A DNA stretch of 64,000 nt from Brevibacillus massiliensis (GTDB lineage: Bacteria; Bacillota; Bacilli; Brevibacillales; Brevibacillaceae): assembly GCF_000311785.1 (NCBI RefSeq), contig NZ_HE978540.1, positions 62,001 through 126,000 on the forward strand, in the 5' to 3' direction. The notes below the pieces were generated by a model. That model searched no databases, had not been told where the DNA came from, and saw only the letters and a program-made list of their open reading frames with translations. Numbering within the stretch: position 1 is the first letter of the stretch; every line of letters begins with the position of its first letter. Positions 51,618-61,463 of this stretch are shown in pieces. The translations under genes and the position numbers were made by a program.

Positions 51618-52630
51618 TAGACCTGCCTCCCCGCTGCGACCAGTTCGTCGATTTTCGGCGCCCGTTCATCGTGCAGCCAGCATGCCGCTTTATGTCCATC
51701 GGCAAAATCGGTGGCCTCCGGCATCTGCCGCTGGCAAATCTCCATGGCGTAGTCACAGCGGGCAGCAAACGGACAGCCGTGCGGCGGATTGAACAAATCC
51801 GGCGGCGCTCCCTCGATCGGCACCAGCCGTTCTTTGGCTCCGTCGATGCGCGGCATCGACTTCATCAGCCCCCACGTGTACGGATGCTTCGGCCGGGCGA
51901 ATATTTCTTCTACCGGTCCTGTCTCCACCACGATCCCCGCATACATGACGACTGCGCGCTGGGCTGCCTCGGCGACCACGCCCAGATCGTGGGTGATCAG
52001 CACGATGGCCAGGTTGTTTTGTTGCTGTAAATCCCTCATCAAATCAAGAATTTGGGCTTGCACCGTCACGTCGAGCGCGGTGGTCGGCTCATCGGCGATC
52101 ACCAGCTCCGGACTGCAAGCCAGGGCAATCGCGATGACGACGCGCTGCCGCATGCCTCCGCTGAACTCGTGCGGATACTGTTCGGCGCGTTTCGCCGCGT
52201 CGGGAATCCCGACCAGCTTCAACATTTCAACCGCTTTTTGCTTTGCTTCCTGTTTGCCCAGATTTCGATGGCGGATCAACCCTTCGGCGATCTGGGAGCC
52301 TACCTTCATCGTCGGATTAAGCGCGGTCATGGGATCCTGAAAGACCATCCCGATCTGGGTGCCGCGGATTCGATGCAGTTCCTCCTTGGACATAGCAGTG
52401 ATTTCCTGGCCGTTGAAGCGAATGCTGCCATCCACGATGCGTCCCGGCGGACTGGGAATGAGGCCCATGATCGCCTGGGCCGTAACGCTTTTCCCGCAGC
52501 CGCTCTCGCCCACAATGGCCACTGTCTCTCCCTTGTCGACGTGGAAGGTGACTCCGCGGACAGCTTTTACCTCGCCGCCAAATGTCTTGAAGTTCACTTT
52601 GAGATTTTCCACTTGCAGTAAATGTTCCAC
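51617..52630 (-). CDS. oppD: Oligopeptide ABC transporter ATPase OppD
   Basis: A 337-residue ATPase of the OppD/DppD class. It has Walker [24 protein letters not shown], signature [15 protein letters not shown] and Walker [15 protein letters not shown]. The C-terminal cysteine cluster ([15 protein letters not shown]) is present. AGGAGG lies only two bases before an ATG at 52636, so the GTG six bases further on (52630) is the better-spaced start; the difference is two residues. It lies 12 bases after oppC. Confidence 0.93.
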   Translation of the reverse strand: MEHLLQVENLKVNFKTFGGEVKAVRGVTFHVDKGETVAIVGESGCGKSVTAQAIMGLIPSPPGRIVDGSIRFNGQEITAMSKEELHRIRGTQIGMVFQDPMTALNPTMKVGSQIAEGLIRHRNLGKQEAKQKAVEMLKLVGIPDAAKRAEQYPHEFSGGMRQRVVIAIALACSPELVIADEPTTALDVTVQAQILDLMRDLQQQNNLAIVLITHDLGVVAEAAQRAVVMYAGIVVETGPVEEIFARPKHPYTWGLMKSMPRIDGAKERLVPIEGAPPDLFNPPHGCPFAARCDYAMEICQRQMPEATDFADGHKAACWLHDERAPKIDELVAAGRQV

Positions 52631-52642
52631 TGTCATCCCCTC

Positions 52643-53584
52643 CTAATCGCGCAGCCGCGGATCCAACGCGTCCTGCAGTCCGTCGCCAAACACGTTAAAG
52701 GCAAACATCGTCAGCGAGATCATCAGTCCCGGGAAAAACAATCTCCACCAATCGCCGGTCAGGATTACCCCCAAGGCATCGTTCGTCATCGTTCCCCAAC
52801 TGGCGACGGGAGCTTGTACACCCAGCCCGAGGAAGCTCAAAAAAGACTCGGAGAAGATGGCAGACGGAATCGTAAATGTCAGATTGACGATAATCACCCC
52901 GATCGTATTCGGGATCAAGTGCTTTAAGAGAATCCGCGTGAACGACGCCCCCAGCACTTGCGACGCCAGGATGAAGTCCTGCGACTTGAGCTGCAGAATC
53001 TGCCCTCGCACCAACCGGGCCATCCCGACCCAGCCGGTAGCCGACAGCGCGAGGATAATGGTCAAGAGGCCCGGCTCCATCACGACCATCAACAGGATCA
53101 CCACCAGCAGGTACGGGAGTCCGTACAGGATCTCGATGACCCGCATGATCAGCGTGTCGATGCGGTCCCCTTTTTTGCCGCGGCCGGCCCAGTACCCGGC
53201 GATTCCGCCGACAGTAACCCCAATGACCAAATCGATCAGGGCGGCTACAACCCCGATGGTCAGGGAAATGCGTGCGCCGTACCACGTGCGGGCAAACATG
53301 TCGCGGCCCAGGTCATCCGTGCCAAACCAGTGTTCCGCTGAAACAGGCTGGTTGGTGTCGAGCAGGCTCTGCTCGGAGTAACTGTAGGGAGTGAGATGAG
53401 GACCGATAATCGCCATCACCACCATCAGTACGATCAGCAGAAAACCGGCCATCGCCAGTTTGTTTTTGATCAGCTTGCGAACGACTTCCTGAAAGTACGT
53501 GAGACTTGGCCGCTCTGCCAGCGGCACCACCTGCTGCTTGGTCAACGGCCGAAACAACGCATCTGTATTTTGATCAGCGGCCAT
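52643..53584 (-). CDS. oppC: Oligopeptide ABC transporter permease OppC
   Basis: A 313-residue membrane protein. It has the OppC N-terminal segment (FRPLTKQQVVPLAERPS ... RKLIKNKLAMAGFLLIVLMV), the HWFGTDDLGRDMFART motif typical of OppC/DppC, and the EAA loop GMARLVRGQILQLKSQDFILAS. About six membrane spans. It forms the membrane channel with OppB. The ATG follows GGGAGGGATAAGGG, three bases after the oppB stop. Confidence 0.94.
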   Translation of the reverse strand: MAADQNTDALFRPLTKQQVVPLAERPSLTYFQEVVRKLIKNKLAMAGFLLIVLMVVMAIIGPHLTPYSYSEQSLLDTNQPVSAEHWFGTDDLGRDMFARTWYGARISLTIGVVAALIDLVIGVTVGGIAGYWAGRGKKGDRIDTLIMRVIEILYGLPYLLVVILLMVVMEPGLLTIILALSATGWVGMARLVRGQILQLKSQDFILASQVLGASFTRILLKHLIPNTIGVIIVNLTFTIPSAIFSESFLSFLGLGVQAPVASWGTMTNDALGVILTGDWWRLFFPGLMISLTMFAFNVFGDGLQDALDPRLRD

Positions 53585-53587
53585 CCC

Positions 53588-54520
53588 TTATCCCTCCCTG
53601 CTGCTAAGCTTGATACGCGGATCAATGAGCGTATAAGCGATGTCAATAATCAGTATCGTGGTGATTAAAATCGTGCTGTAGAAGATGGTCGTTCCCAAAA
53701 TGACCGGATAATCACGGTTGAAGATGCCGTCGACAAAGTATTTTCCGATGCCGGGAACCGCGAAGATCTTTTCCACGACGAACGTCCCGGTGATCAAGGA
53801 GGCGATCAGCGGCCCCAAAAAGGTGACGACCGGCAGGATCGCGTTGCGGATACCGTGCCTGATCACCACCAAAGCGGTGGGGATTCCTTTCGCCTCGGCC
53901 GTGCGGATGTAGTTTTGATTCATCACCTCAATCATGCTGCTGCGCATGTAGCGGGTGATGATCGCCAATGGGCTGAAGGCGAGGGCCAGCGAAGGCAGCA
54001 CGGTATGCATCCAGGTCCCCCACGTCGCCACCGGAAACAGCGGTATTTTGATCGCCAGGAAGTTGATCAAGAGCGGCGCCATGAGGAAACTGGGGATGGC
54101 AATCCCCACAACGGCCAGGCCGAGAAACAGGTAATCGGGCCACTTGTTGCGGTTTAGCGCAGCGATTATGCCGAACAAAATGCCAAAGCAAAGCGCGATT
54201 ACAATCGCCTGCAAGCCGAGCGTGGCCGAGGCGGAAAAGCCGTCGCCAATCATGTCGTTGACGCTGCGGGTATCCGATTTGAGCGACGGGCCCAAATCGA
54301 ACGACAGCAGATTTTTCAAATAGATTCCGTACTGTACCGGGAGCGGTTGATCGAGATGGTACTTCGCCTGCAGGTTGGCCAAAACTTGCGGCGGCAATCG
54401 GTCCGACTCGGAGGCGAACGGATCGCCGGGAATCAGGTGCATGACCGCAAATGTCAAAGTCACTATGATCCAGAGCGTAAGTATCATCATCAAGAATCGC
54501 TTGAATAAATATCGAGCCAT
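53588..54520 (-). CDS. oppB: Oligopeptide ABC transporter permease OppB
   Basis: A 310-residue membrane protein. OppB hallmarks are MARYLFKRFLMMILTLWIIVTLTF, LPVQYGIYLKNLLSFDLG, and the EAA loop YIRTAEAKGIPTALVVIRHGIRNAILPVVTFLG. About six spans. The ATG at 54520 follows AAAGAAGGGGG; an upstream extension to 54589 would overlap pepV and is not supported. It is the first gene of oppBCDF, 19 bases after pepV. Confidence 0.94.
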   Translation of the reverse strand: MARYLFKRFLMMILTLWIIVTLTFAVMHLIPGDPFASESDRLPPQVLANLQAKYHLDQPLPVQYGIYLKNLLSFDLGPSLKSDTRSVNDMIGDGFSASATLGLQAIVIALCFGILFGIIAALNRNKWPDYLFLGLAVVGIAIPSFLMAPLLINFLAIKIPLFPVATWGTWMHTVLPSLALAFSPLAIITRYMRSSMIEVMNQNYIRTAEAKGIPTALVVIRHGIRNAILPVVTFLGPLIASLITGTFVVEKIFAVPGIGKYFVDGIFNRDYPVILGTTIFYSTILITTILIIDIAYTLIDPRIKLSSREG

Positions 54521-54539
54521 CACATTTCCCCCTTCTTTG

Positions 54540-55991
54540 TCACTTCGCCAGTTCGTATATCGCTTGTGCGTAGATGGCCATTGCCGCAATCAAATCGTTG
54601 ATCTCCGCATATTCGTCTTTCATGTGGGCAGTCGCCTCTTTTCCGGGGAAAACGGGGCCGAATGCCACACCGGCTTTCAGCGTCTTGGCGTAAGTCGCTC
54701 CACCGGTAGACAGCAGGGTCGCCGGCAGGCCGGTCTGCTCTTCGTATACTTTTTGCAGCGTCAGGACGCAGGGATGGTCCTTCGGAACGTAGTGCCCGCT
54801 TGAGGTGCGCAGCCGGTCGATCTTCCACCCCAATGAAGCGACCGCCTGCCGCAGCCTCTGCACGCATTCATCGGCGTTGACTGTCGCGGGGTAGCGGATG
54901 TTCAGGTGTACCGACGCCCCTTCATCCTGCTTGTACGTCAAAATTCCGGCATTGACCGTCAGTTTTCCGGTCGCCTCGTCCTCGCAAGCGATGCCGAGCT
55001 TCGCGCCGAAGTAATCCTCGTAGAGGACGGCCGAAAGCAGCTCCAGAAAGCGTCTGTCATCTCCGCCGAACGGCTGGCCGGCCAAAAAACGGGCCAGGAG
55101 CAGTCCGGCGTTCCTTCCTTCGCACGGCTCCATGCCGTGGGCTGCTTGTCCGTCCAGTCTCAGTACGAGTCCGCGCCCATCCTGCCGTTCAGCACGTCCC
55201 GAAACCCCCTGCCGAGCGAGGAACTCCTGGTAGTCGCTGACGAGCCCTTCCACAAGAGAGTCATCGCCTGCTTCGGCGGCAAGCACGATCGCCGCTTCAG
55301 CGCGGTCAGGCACCATGTTGCCCCGCTCGCCCGCTTGAAAGGAACGCAGCAGCCACCTGGCCGGGGCAGGGTCGCACTTCGCGCCGGCGGCCCGCTCGTC
55401 CAAGCGCAGCAGCGGATTGATTTGCCCTTTTTCCGCGTGAATGATCGGAAAAGAAGCGTCCGGCGAAAACCCGATTTCGGGAATCGGTTCCAACTCCGCA
55501 TACCGCTTCATGCACAGCCAGCCGCTTTCCTCATCCGTGCCGATAATAAAGCGCACCCGCTTGGAGAGCGGCAGGCCGGAATCGCGAACCATCCGAAACG
55601 CGAAATAAGCGGCCAACGCCGGTCCTTTATCGTCGATGGCGCCGCGCGCAAAGATCTTGCCGTCGCGGATATCCGGGGAGAACGGCGGCGTCGTCCAGCC
55701 TTCGCCGGCCGGTACCACGTCGACATGGACCAGCACTGCTACTTCCTCCCCTTGGCCGAACTCGATATAGCCGGCATAGCCTTCCAGATTCCTCGTGCGA
55801 AATCCGTCCTGCTCGCCTAAGGCCAGCATGTACTCGAGCGCTTCCGCCACGCCTTGGCCAAATGGCTTCCCCTCGCCTGCAGTCGACATGTCCTCGACGC
55901 TGTCAATCGCCAAAAATTCTTTCAACTTGGCCACAAACACGGCTTGCTGCCGTTTGGCTTGTTCCATCCAATCGTTGCTCAACCGTCCCAC
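54540..55991 (-). CDS. pepV: M20 family dipeptidase, PepV type
   Basis: A 483-residue zinc dipeptidase. Metal-binding motifs are VLVHVDVVPAGEGW (His and Asp), RGAIDDKGPALAAYFAF and the catalytic-base region GTDEESGWLCMKRY. The C-terminal histidine lies in the segment EATAHMKDEYAEI. PepV-type enzymes split dipeptides after uptake, which suits the oppBCDF importer genes directly downstream. The start GTG is three bases after the sigma-54 activator stop. The asparaginase and oppA genes are upstream in the same operon. Confidence 0.9.
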   Translation of the reverse strand: MGRLSNDWMEQAKRQQAVFVAKLKEFLAIDSVEDMSTAGEGKPFGQGVAEALEYMLALGEQDGFRTRNLEGYAGYIEFGQGEEVAVLVHVDVVPAGEGWTTPPFSPDIRDGKIFARGAIDDKGPALAAYFAFRMVRDSGLPLSKRVRFIIGTDEESGWLCMKRYAELEPIPEIGFSPDASFPIIHAEKGQINPLLRLDERAAGAKCDPAPARWLLRSFQAGERGNMVPDRAEAAIVLAAEAGDDSLVEGLVSDYQEFLARQGVSGRAERQDGRGLVLRLDGQAAHGMEPCEGRNAGLLLARFLAGQPFGGDDRRFLELLSAVLYEDYFGAKLGIACEDEATGKLTVNAGILTYKQDEGASVHLNIRYPATVNADECVQRLRQAVASLGWKIDRLRTSSGHYVPKDHPCVLTLQKVYEEQTGLPATLLSTGGATYAKTLKAGVAFGPVFPGKEATAHMKDEYAEINDLIAAMAIYAQAIYELAK

Positions 55992-55994
55992 ATC

Positions 55995-58067
55995 CTATCT
56001 GTGAGTATCTAAAAACCGCAGAAATTCTCTGCCTTTTGCCGTGATGCTGCTTCCCTGCCTGCCCCTGCCCACTTTGATCATCCCGTCGGACTGCAGGATC
56101 TTCAGGCGATAGCGAAGCTGTTGTTCGGTGATCGCCAGGCTGCCGGCATGCAGCCTGGCCAGAATCGAGTGGCGGCCGCCGTCCCCGGACAGTTCATCCA
56201 AAACGCTCAGAATCGCCTGCATCTCCGCCAAAAATCCCCTGCTTTGATAAGCGAAGCGCCTGACGGAAAACTCCGGATCATCTTCCGCATCGGCAAGCTG
56301 GGGAAACGATCCATTTTGAAAGAAGGGAAGATGATAGGGGTACATGACATCTTCGACGACGTGGGCCAGGTATTCGATGACGTTTTCCAATTCGCGGATG
56401 TTGCCCGGCCAATCGTATTCAAGCAGTTCCCGCAATCCTTCCGGCGAAATGGTGAACTTGGGGCGGCGCAAATAGGCGCAGTACTTGGTGATAAACAGCT
56501 GTGCCAGTTGGGGAATGTCTTCCTTTCGCTTGCGCAGCGGCGGCAGGTGAATCGGGAGGATGTTCAGACGATAGTAAAGATCGGCCCGGAATGTTCCATC
56601 CTCTACCTTCTGCAGCAGATTTTGATTGGTCGCTGCGATGACCCGTATATCGATGGGGATCACTTGTGTGCCGCCCACCCGCCTGAGCTGCCGTTCCTGC
56701 AGGACCCGCAGCAGCCTGTTCTGGATCAGCCAGGTGGCATCGCCGATCTCGTCCAGGAAGATCGTTCCCTTGTGCGCCTGTTCAAACCAGCCGATGTGAC
56801 CGCCTTTTCGCGCTCCGGTAAAGGCCCCTTCTTCATATCCAAACAACTCGCTCTCCAGCAGCGACTCGGTGATCGCGGCGAAATTAACGCCGACAAACGG
56901 CTCCTTGCGCCGCTTGGACGCATTGTGGATCGCCTGTGCCAGCAGTTCTTTGCCGGTGCCCGACTCCCCCAACAGCAGCACGGTGGAGTGGCTGCGAGCC
57001 ACCTTCTTGGCGATCTGCAGCACTTTTTGAAAGGTGCTGCACTGTCCGTGGATATCGTCAAAGGTGTACTTGGCGACCAGCCCGTTGCTGGTCATGCGCA
57101 TCCGGTAATCGTGTTCCAGCTTTTGGATCTCGTCTGCCTTGCGAAACAAAATGACCGTGCCAAACAGCTGTCCTTCGAGGAGAATCTGCATTTTTCGCAG
57201 AAAATAGGTGCTGCCTCGCCAGTCCAACATATGCTCTTCGTGATTTGGCAGCGTGGAGACGAGCTGGTACAGATCAGCGGGCAAGCATTCGGCCGCCGTC
57301 CTGCCTGTCAGTGCCATGCCGTTTAAATGAAGGGTTTCCGTCGCCTTATGATTGATAAATTGGATGATTTCTGCGTGATCGAGTGCAATGACGGCATCTT
57401 CAATCCGATCGACAATCGCACTGAGGTAATTTTGGAGGATAGAGGCCCGCTGAATTTCATTGCTTAGTTCCTTTGATATATACACCAAAGATTGAATAAA
57501 CCTGCCTGTCACCTTCAGCAGGTTGCGGCTTTCAAAACGAAAATGGGCGTATATCTCGACCCAGGTCGACAAGTCGACTGCCCGCGGGCCGATGTCAACA
57601 ACCTTGCGAATTCCCGGCGGAACGTATTTTGCCTCGCCAGGTGTGACAGCGATCTGGATGTCTTCCGGATACGACGCTCCGGGGTAGTACGGATAGAAGT
57701 CCAGACCCATTCCCGCTTCGTTTAACTGAAACACCGCTTCTTCGGCTGTCTCTTTCCTGTCGCTGACCAGAAGGACCCTGGTTCCTCTGGGGATTTCCAA
57801 CATTCCGCGGATGTTCAGGTACTGAACCGTCCGTTTGGCGATGATCACCTTGACCCCTGCCGGGATATAGGGTTGAACCATCGGTTCGATTATTTCAGTC
57901 GACAGAACGACCAGCGACCCCTGTGGAATCGGATGGATGGCAAGCTGCTGGATCGTGCGAGCCTCAATGTGAAAGTCTCGGGATACGCCTAAATCCCGCG
58001 CTTGTTCTATCAGCAGCAGCAGAGTCTCTTCCATTAAAGCGACAAACGTAATGACTTTTTGCTCCAT
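55995..58067 (-). CDS. Sigma-54-dependent activator of the peptide-utilisation operon
   Basis: A 690-residue enhancer-binding protein. Residues 1-190 are an N-terminal sensory region of no family I can name (VITFVALMEETLLLLIEQA ... VDIGPRAVDLSTWVEIYAHF). Next comes a PAS domain (about 225-330), then a AAA+ domain with Walker A GESGTGKE, the sigma-54 contact loop EGAFTGA and Walker B GTIFLDEIGD. The C-terminus is not Fis-type but a winged helix (LAITEQQLRYRLKILQSDGMIKVGRGRQGSS). The ATG at 58067 follows GGAGATG. The operon has a sigma-54 promoter at 60940, its probable target. Confidence 0.88.
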   Translation of the reverse strand: MEQKVITFVALMEETLLLLIEQARDLGVSRDFHIEARTIQQLAIHPIPQGSLVVLSTEIIEPMVQPYIPAGVKVIIAKRTVQYLNIRGMLEIPRGTRVLLVSDRKETAEEAVFQLNEAGMGLDFYPYYPGASYPEDIQIAVTPGEAKYVPPGIRKVVDIGPRAVDLSTWVEIYAHFRFESRNLLKVTGRFIQSLVYISKELSNEIQRASILQNYLSAIVDRIEDAVIALDHAEIIQFINHKATETLHLNGMALTGRTAAECLPADLYQLVSTLPNHEEHMLDWRGSTYFLRKMQILLEGQLFGTVILFRKADEIQKLEHDYRMRMTSNGLVAKYTFDDIHGQCSTFQKVLQIAKKVARSHSTVLLLGESGTGKELLAQAIHNASKRRKEPFVGVNFAAITESLLESELFGYEEGAFTGARKGGHIGWFEQAHKGTIFLDEIGDATWLIQNRLLRVLQERQLRRVGGTQVIPIDIRVIAATNQNLLQKVEDGTFRADLYYRLNILPIHLPPLRKRKEDIPQLAQLFITKYCAYLRRPKFTISPEGLRELLEYDWPGNIRELENVIEYLAHVVEDVMYPYHLPFFQNGSFPQLADAEDDPEFSVRRFAYQSRGFLAEMQAILSVLDELSGDGGRHSILARLHAGSLAITEQQLRYRLKILQSDGMIKVGRGRQGSSITAKGREFLRFLDTHR

Positions 58068-58133
58068 CCAATCATCTCCATAAAATGGAAGAAGAGGGTA
58101 CAAGTGTACCCCTTTCTTCACCTGATCGATCCA

Positions 58134-59789
58134 TTACTTCTTGAGAATCTCTGCCCACTTGTAGTCAATCGCAGTAACGGGATGACGCAGGATGCCTTTC
58201 ACGTTAGGCTGCTGCATGTACACTCTCGTATTGTAGTAGATCGGTACAATCGGCATGTCGTCCATGAACACTTTTTCCGCTTCGTGCATCAGTGCAAAGC
58301 GTTTCGTCTCATCGCCCTCGTTTTTGATCTGCTCCAGCAATTCATCGTACTTCGGATTGCTGTAGTGGATCCGGTTGCCCTGATGGCCTGTCTGATAAAG
58401 CTCCAGGAAGTTGTACGGATCGCCGTAGTCGGCGGGGATCGTCGAGCGGGAGAACTGCAGCTGTCCCGCGCGCTGCTCAGCCAAAAAAACCTTCCACTCT
58501 TTGCTTTCCAGTTTCACGTCGACGCCAAGGTTTTTCTTGTACATTTCCTGCAGCACCTGTGCGATCGCTTTATGGGAGTCGTCCGTATTGTAGGTCATGG
58601 TGATCGGCGGAAGCGTGGTGTAGCCTTCTTCCTCCATTCCCTTTTTCAGATACTCCTTCGCTTTTTCCACATCGTTGTCCTTAATAAAGCTGCCGCCCAC
58701 TTCGCGGAAGTCTCTGCCGTCCGGTTCAGGGAATCCGAATGGAACGTGGGCCAAGGCCGGTGTCTGTTTTCCCTGCACTACTTTGTCGATCAACAGTTGG
58801 CGATCGATAGCCAGGGCGAACGCTTTGCGGATGTTGGCGTTGTTGAACGGCGGCATTTTCGTGTTCATGCGGTAGTAATAGATCGAAGCCTCCGACACGT
58901 AATTCGCTTCGCCGGAATCGAGCAGCTTCTTCTTCATATCGTTTGGGACGGTTTCAATGCTGTCCAGCTGTCCGGTCTTGAACATCTGGTACTGGGTGTT
59001 CTGATCGTTCACCATCCCCCAGTCGATCCCGGCCAGCTTCACGTTGTCCTTATCCCAGTAACCGTCATTTTTCACTACTTTGATGGATTGGTCGTGTACC
59101 CACTCCGACATTTTAAACGGACCGTTGGTGACGAAGGTGGACGCCTCCGCTGCAAAATTCGGATTGCTCTCCACCGTTTTTTTGTGCACCGGAGAAAACG
59201 CCGGGTTGGTCAGGATGTTTAAAAAGTAACCGGTCGGCGCGCGCAGGGTGATCTCCAGCGTTTTTTCATCGAGCGCCTTTACTTTTACGTCATCTGCGCT
59301 GCCTTTGCCCTCATTGTACGCTTCGGCTCCTTCAATGTAGAAGGCGAGGAAGGCAGCCGGGAAGGCGTTTTGCGGATCAAGCATCCGTTTGAAGGCGTAT
59401 TCGAAATCTCCGGCTGTCACCGGATCCCCGTTAGACCATTTGCTGTCGCGGAGGTGGAAGGTGTACGTCTTCCCATCCTCGCTGAGATCCCACTTCTCAG
59501 CCATGGCCGGCTGTGGTACGTGGTTTTCGTCAAGGCGGGTCAACCCTTCCATCACTGCCGTAAGCACTTCGTTCGATACGCTGTCATAGCCTTTTGGCGG
59601 ATCCAGCGATGGCGGTTCGGTTTTCAGATTGGCGCGCAGATGGGCCGTCGTGTCGACCGTGCCACCTGCGGCTGATTCTTGCCCGGAACCTCCTTGTGCT
59701 GCATTGTTTGTTGCGCCAGAACTGCACCCTGACATGACGGCAGTGGCTAACAGCACTGCGGCGCTCAGGGCTTTAAGTCCCTTTTTCAT
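58134..59789 (-). CDS. oppA: Oligopeptide-binding lipoprotein OppA
   Basis: A 551-residue extracellular binding protein of the SBP_bac_5 family. The signal peptide ends in the lipobox VMSGC (about residue 22). The mature part has LKTEPPSLDPPKGYDSVSNEVL, the DSKWSNGDPVTAGDFEYAFKRML block and CP-type lobe motifs. It delivers peptides to OppBCDF, encoded downstream in the same operon. The asparaginase stop lies 64 bases upstream. Strong GGGGGC ribosome binding site. Confidence 0.93.
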   Translation of the reverse strand: MKKGLKALSAAVLLATAVMSGCSSGATNNAAQGGSGQESAAGGTVDTTAHLRANLKTEPPSLDPPKGYDSVSNEVLTAVMEGLTRLDENHVPQPAMAEKWDLSEDGKTYTFHLRDSKWSNGDPVTAGDFEYAFKRMLDPQNAFPAAFLAFYIEGAEAYNEGKGSADDVKVKALDEKTLEITLRAPTGYFLNILTNPAFSPVHKKTVESNPNFAAEASTFVTNGPFKMSEWVHDQSIKVVKNDGYWDKDNVKLAGIDWGMVNDQNTQYQMFKTGQLDSIETVPNDMKKKLLDSGEANYVSEASIYYYRMNTKMPPFNNANIRKAFALAIDRQLLIDKVVQGKQTPALAHVPFGFPEPDGRDFREVGGSFIKDNDVEKAKEYLKKGMEEEGYTTLPPITMTYNTDDSHKAIAQVLQEMYKKNLGVDVKLESKEWKVFLAEQRAGQLQFSRSTIPADYGDPYNFLELYQTGHQGNRIHYSNPKYDELLEQIKNEGDETKRFALMHEAEKVFMDDMPIVPIYYNTRVYMQQPNVKGILRHPVTAIDYKWAEILKK

Positions 59790-59853
59790 CTGCTTTGCCC
59801 CCTTAAAGTGTAATGTATGTCAATATGCAACTCCTAAAATAGGCCGCATATTG

Positions 59854-60873
59854 CTACAGTTTGGAATTCACAGCCTGCAGCGTGAAATCTGTTTCAATGC
59901 GTCCAACGACGATGCCGCTCATGTTTTTCACTTCCGGATTGGTGTACGCCTGAAGCTTGTCAAGCGGGCCGTCGGTGCCAATCCCCAATTGACGCAAGAC
60001 TTCGTTGACGACGGCGTATACCGCACGAGCGCCGCCATCTTCAATTTTCACGGCGATGCCAAGCCCCCGCTCCCGGTCACCCAGGCAGTACACCGCCTCT
60101 GCCCCTGCTTTCCCGATCACTCTTCCGGCAAAGGCACTCATCAAGTCGGTGCAGTAACGCTCTTTGCCGCCAACCATCTCCGGATGCGCCGTCATGGCGT
60201 CGGTAATCCGGCGAACGGCGGCCTGGCGGATTGGGCTTGTGATCGTCTCCGGCCGGGCCAGTCGGGCGTAGCCCCAAGCGTAGTTGGCTAACGGCAGCCG
60301 GTGCACAGGTACGCCGCAGCCGTCAATCCCCATGTGAATCTTTTCTTTTGGATAGCAAACGATGTCCGCCACGGCATCCAGAATCCGCTGCTGAACAGGG
60401 TGTTCCGGCAGGTTGTAATCGGTCGGGTCCTCGCCCATGTGGACCGCTGTTGCCACCATGCCGGCATGTTTGCCCGAACAGTTGCTGAAGATCGGCGTCA
60501 ATTCCTTGCCGTCGCGAATCAGTTGTTTGTAGCTCTCCTCATCGCGGGGAACATGTGTCCCGCAGCGCAGAACAGATTCCGGCTGCCCGGCGGCATTGAG
60601 CATCTTCATCGCCCTTGAGCGATGCCGCGGTTCACCGCTGTGAGATGCACAGCACAGGGAAATGTCGGCAGGCTCGAAACCGAAGCGATCGGCGGCTCCT
60701 GTCTCGATAACCGGGATCGTCTGAATCGGTTTCATCGACGACCGGGCATACGTCAGCCGGAACGGGTCTCCGTATTGGTAGAGAAGGGTTCCGGAACCGT
60801 CAACGACTGCCACGTGGCCCAGGTGAGTGCTCTCGACGACACCGCCCCGGTAAGCTTTGGCGATCACATTCAT
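59854..60873 (-). CDS. Asparaginase (PF06089 type, asparaginase II)
   Basis: A 339-residue protein of the asparaginase family distinct from the classical bacterial AnsA/AnsB fold. Recognisable blocks are AYRGGVVESTHLGHVAVVDG, YARSSMKPIQTIPVIETGAAD, LCCASHSGEPRH, NCSGKHAGMVATA and IDGCGVPVHRLPLANYAWGYARLA. It would release ammonia from asparagine. It is the first gene of the operon with oppA, the activator, pepV and oppBCDF. A sigma-54 promoter lies 67 bases upstream, so nitrogen scavenging is the likely theme. Confidence 0.88.
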   Translation of the reverse strand: MNVIAKAYRGGVVESTHLGHVAVVDGSGTLLYQYGDPFRLTYARSSMKPIQTIPVIETGAADRFGFEPADISLCCASHSGEPRHRSRAMKMLNAAGQPESVLRCGTHVPRDEESYKQLIRDGKELTPIFSNCSGKHAGMVATAVHMGEDPTDYNLPEHPVQQRILDAVADIVCYPKEKIHMGIDGCGVPVHRLPLANYAWGYARLARPETITSPIRQAAVRRITDAMTAHPEMVGGKERYCTDLMSAFAGRVIGKAGAEAVYCLGDRERGLGIAVKIEDGGARAVYAVVNEVLRQLGIGTDGPLDKLQAYTNPEVKNMSGIVVGRIETDFTLQAVNSKL

Positions 60874-60939
60874 AACTGGTTGTCTCCTTTGTCACGCAAA
60901 TAGATATTTTGCTGTATTGAATGTTTGCAGGAGAATGAA

Positions 60940-60956
60940 CGCAATTTTCATGCCAA
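60940..60956 (-). promoter_or_regulatory. Sigma-54 promoter of the asparaginase-opp operon
   Basis: On the minus strand TTGGCATGAAAATTGCG has GG at -24 and GC at -12 with exactly ten bases between, a strong -24/-12 match, 67 bp ahead of the asparaginase start. The sigma-54 activator is encoded inside the operon. Confidence 0.85.
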
Positions 60957-60982
60957 TAGTAAAGGAGTGTAAAAAATATGCT

Positions 60983-60997
60983 AACATTGCTAATGTT
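60983..60997. promoter_or_regulatory. Candidate activator site upstream of the sigma-54 promoter
   Basis: AACATT and AATGTT flank GCT, a perfect 6-3-6 palindrome, about 27 bp upstream of the -24 element. Repeated CCAATT elements follow at 61003, 61060 and 61069. Any of these could be the enhancer for the operon-encoded activator; the palindrome is close for a sigma-54 enhancer. Confidence 0.4.
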
Positions 60998-61210
60998 TAT
61001 AACCAATTGACGTCCTATTCGTTTATGTATCAACAAAAAAACAAACAATAGGATTATACCCAATTAACCAATTACTCTTCCACAAAAAATAAACAGGGTA
61101 ACCAAAAACCAACCTATTCTTTTTCCCGGATGACAGCTGGCTTGCTGAATAATCCTCCACCTGCGGAGCAAACTACCAGTTAACCCCAAACAGAGGAGTG
61201 ATTACCAACG

Positions 61211-61378
61211 ATGACGGACAAAAATGCTCCCTCACAGATGGCAAAAGAGGAACTGGAAACGCTGGGCACACATGCCACAGGCTCCCCCGACCAATACAAA
61301 ACACGCAAGACGGACGATGTCCAAACGATCGACCCTCCCGACCACCCTGGCGGAGCCGGTTCCTCTGGTGTGTATTGA
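61211..61378 (+). CDS. Small hydrophilic hypothetical protein (55 aa)
   Basis: A 55-residue frame beginning MTDKNAPSQMAKEELETL and ending DHPGGAGSSGVY. GAGGAG lies about 12 bases upstream, slightly far. The product is polar, with no membrane segment or cysteine. No family recognised. It has the look of small spore-former proteins but there is no proof. The stop is followed within 15 bases by the hairpin that terminates the convergent AhpD-family gene. Confidence 0.55.
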   Translation: MTDKNAPSQMAKEELETLGTHATGSPDQYKTRKTDDVQTIDPPDHPGGAGSSGVY

Positions 61379-61391
61379 GCAGCAAAACGGC

Positions 61392-61439
61392 AAAAAGAGG
61401 GCATCCTGCAAGAGCCTATACGGCTTGCAGGATGCCCTC
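61392..61439 (-). terminator. Terminator of the AhpD-family gene
   Basis: GAGGGCATCCTGCAAG pairs with CTTGCAGGATGCCCTC with a short GC extension around the loop. On the minus strand it runs into TTTTTGCCG. It is also positioned to block the convergent small ORF transcript. Confidence 0.88.
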
Positions 61440-61463
61440 CGCTTCTGCAGCTTGACTTCAGAT

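Noticed and set aside
56121-57326. 401-codon plus-strand open frame
   Set aside because: Antisense to the AAA+ region of the sigma-54 activator, which carries intact motifs.
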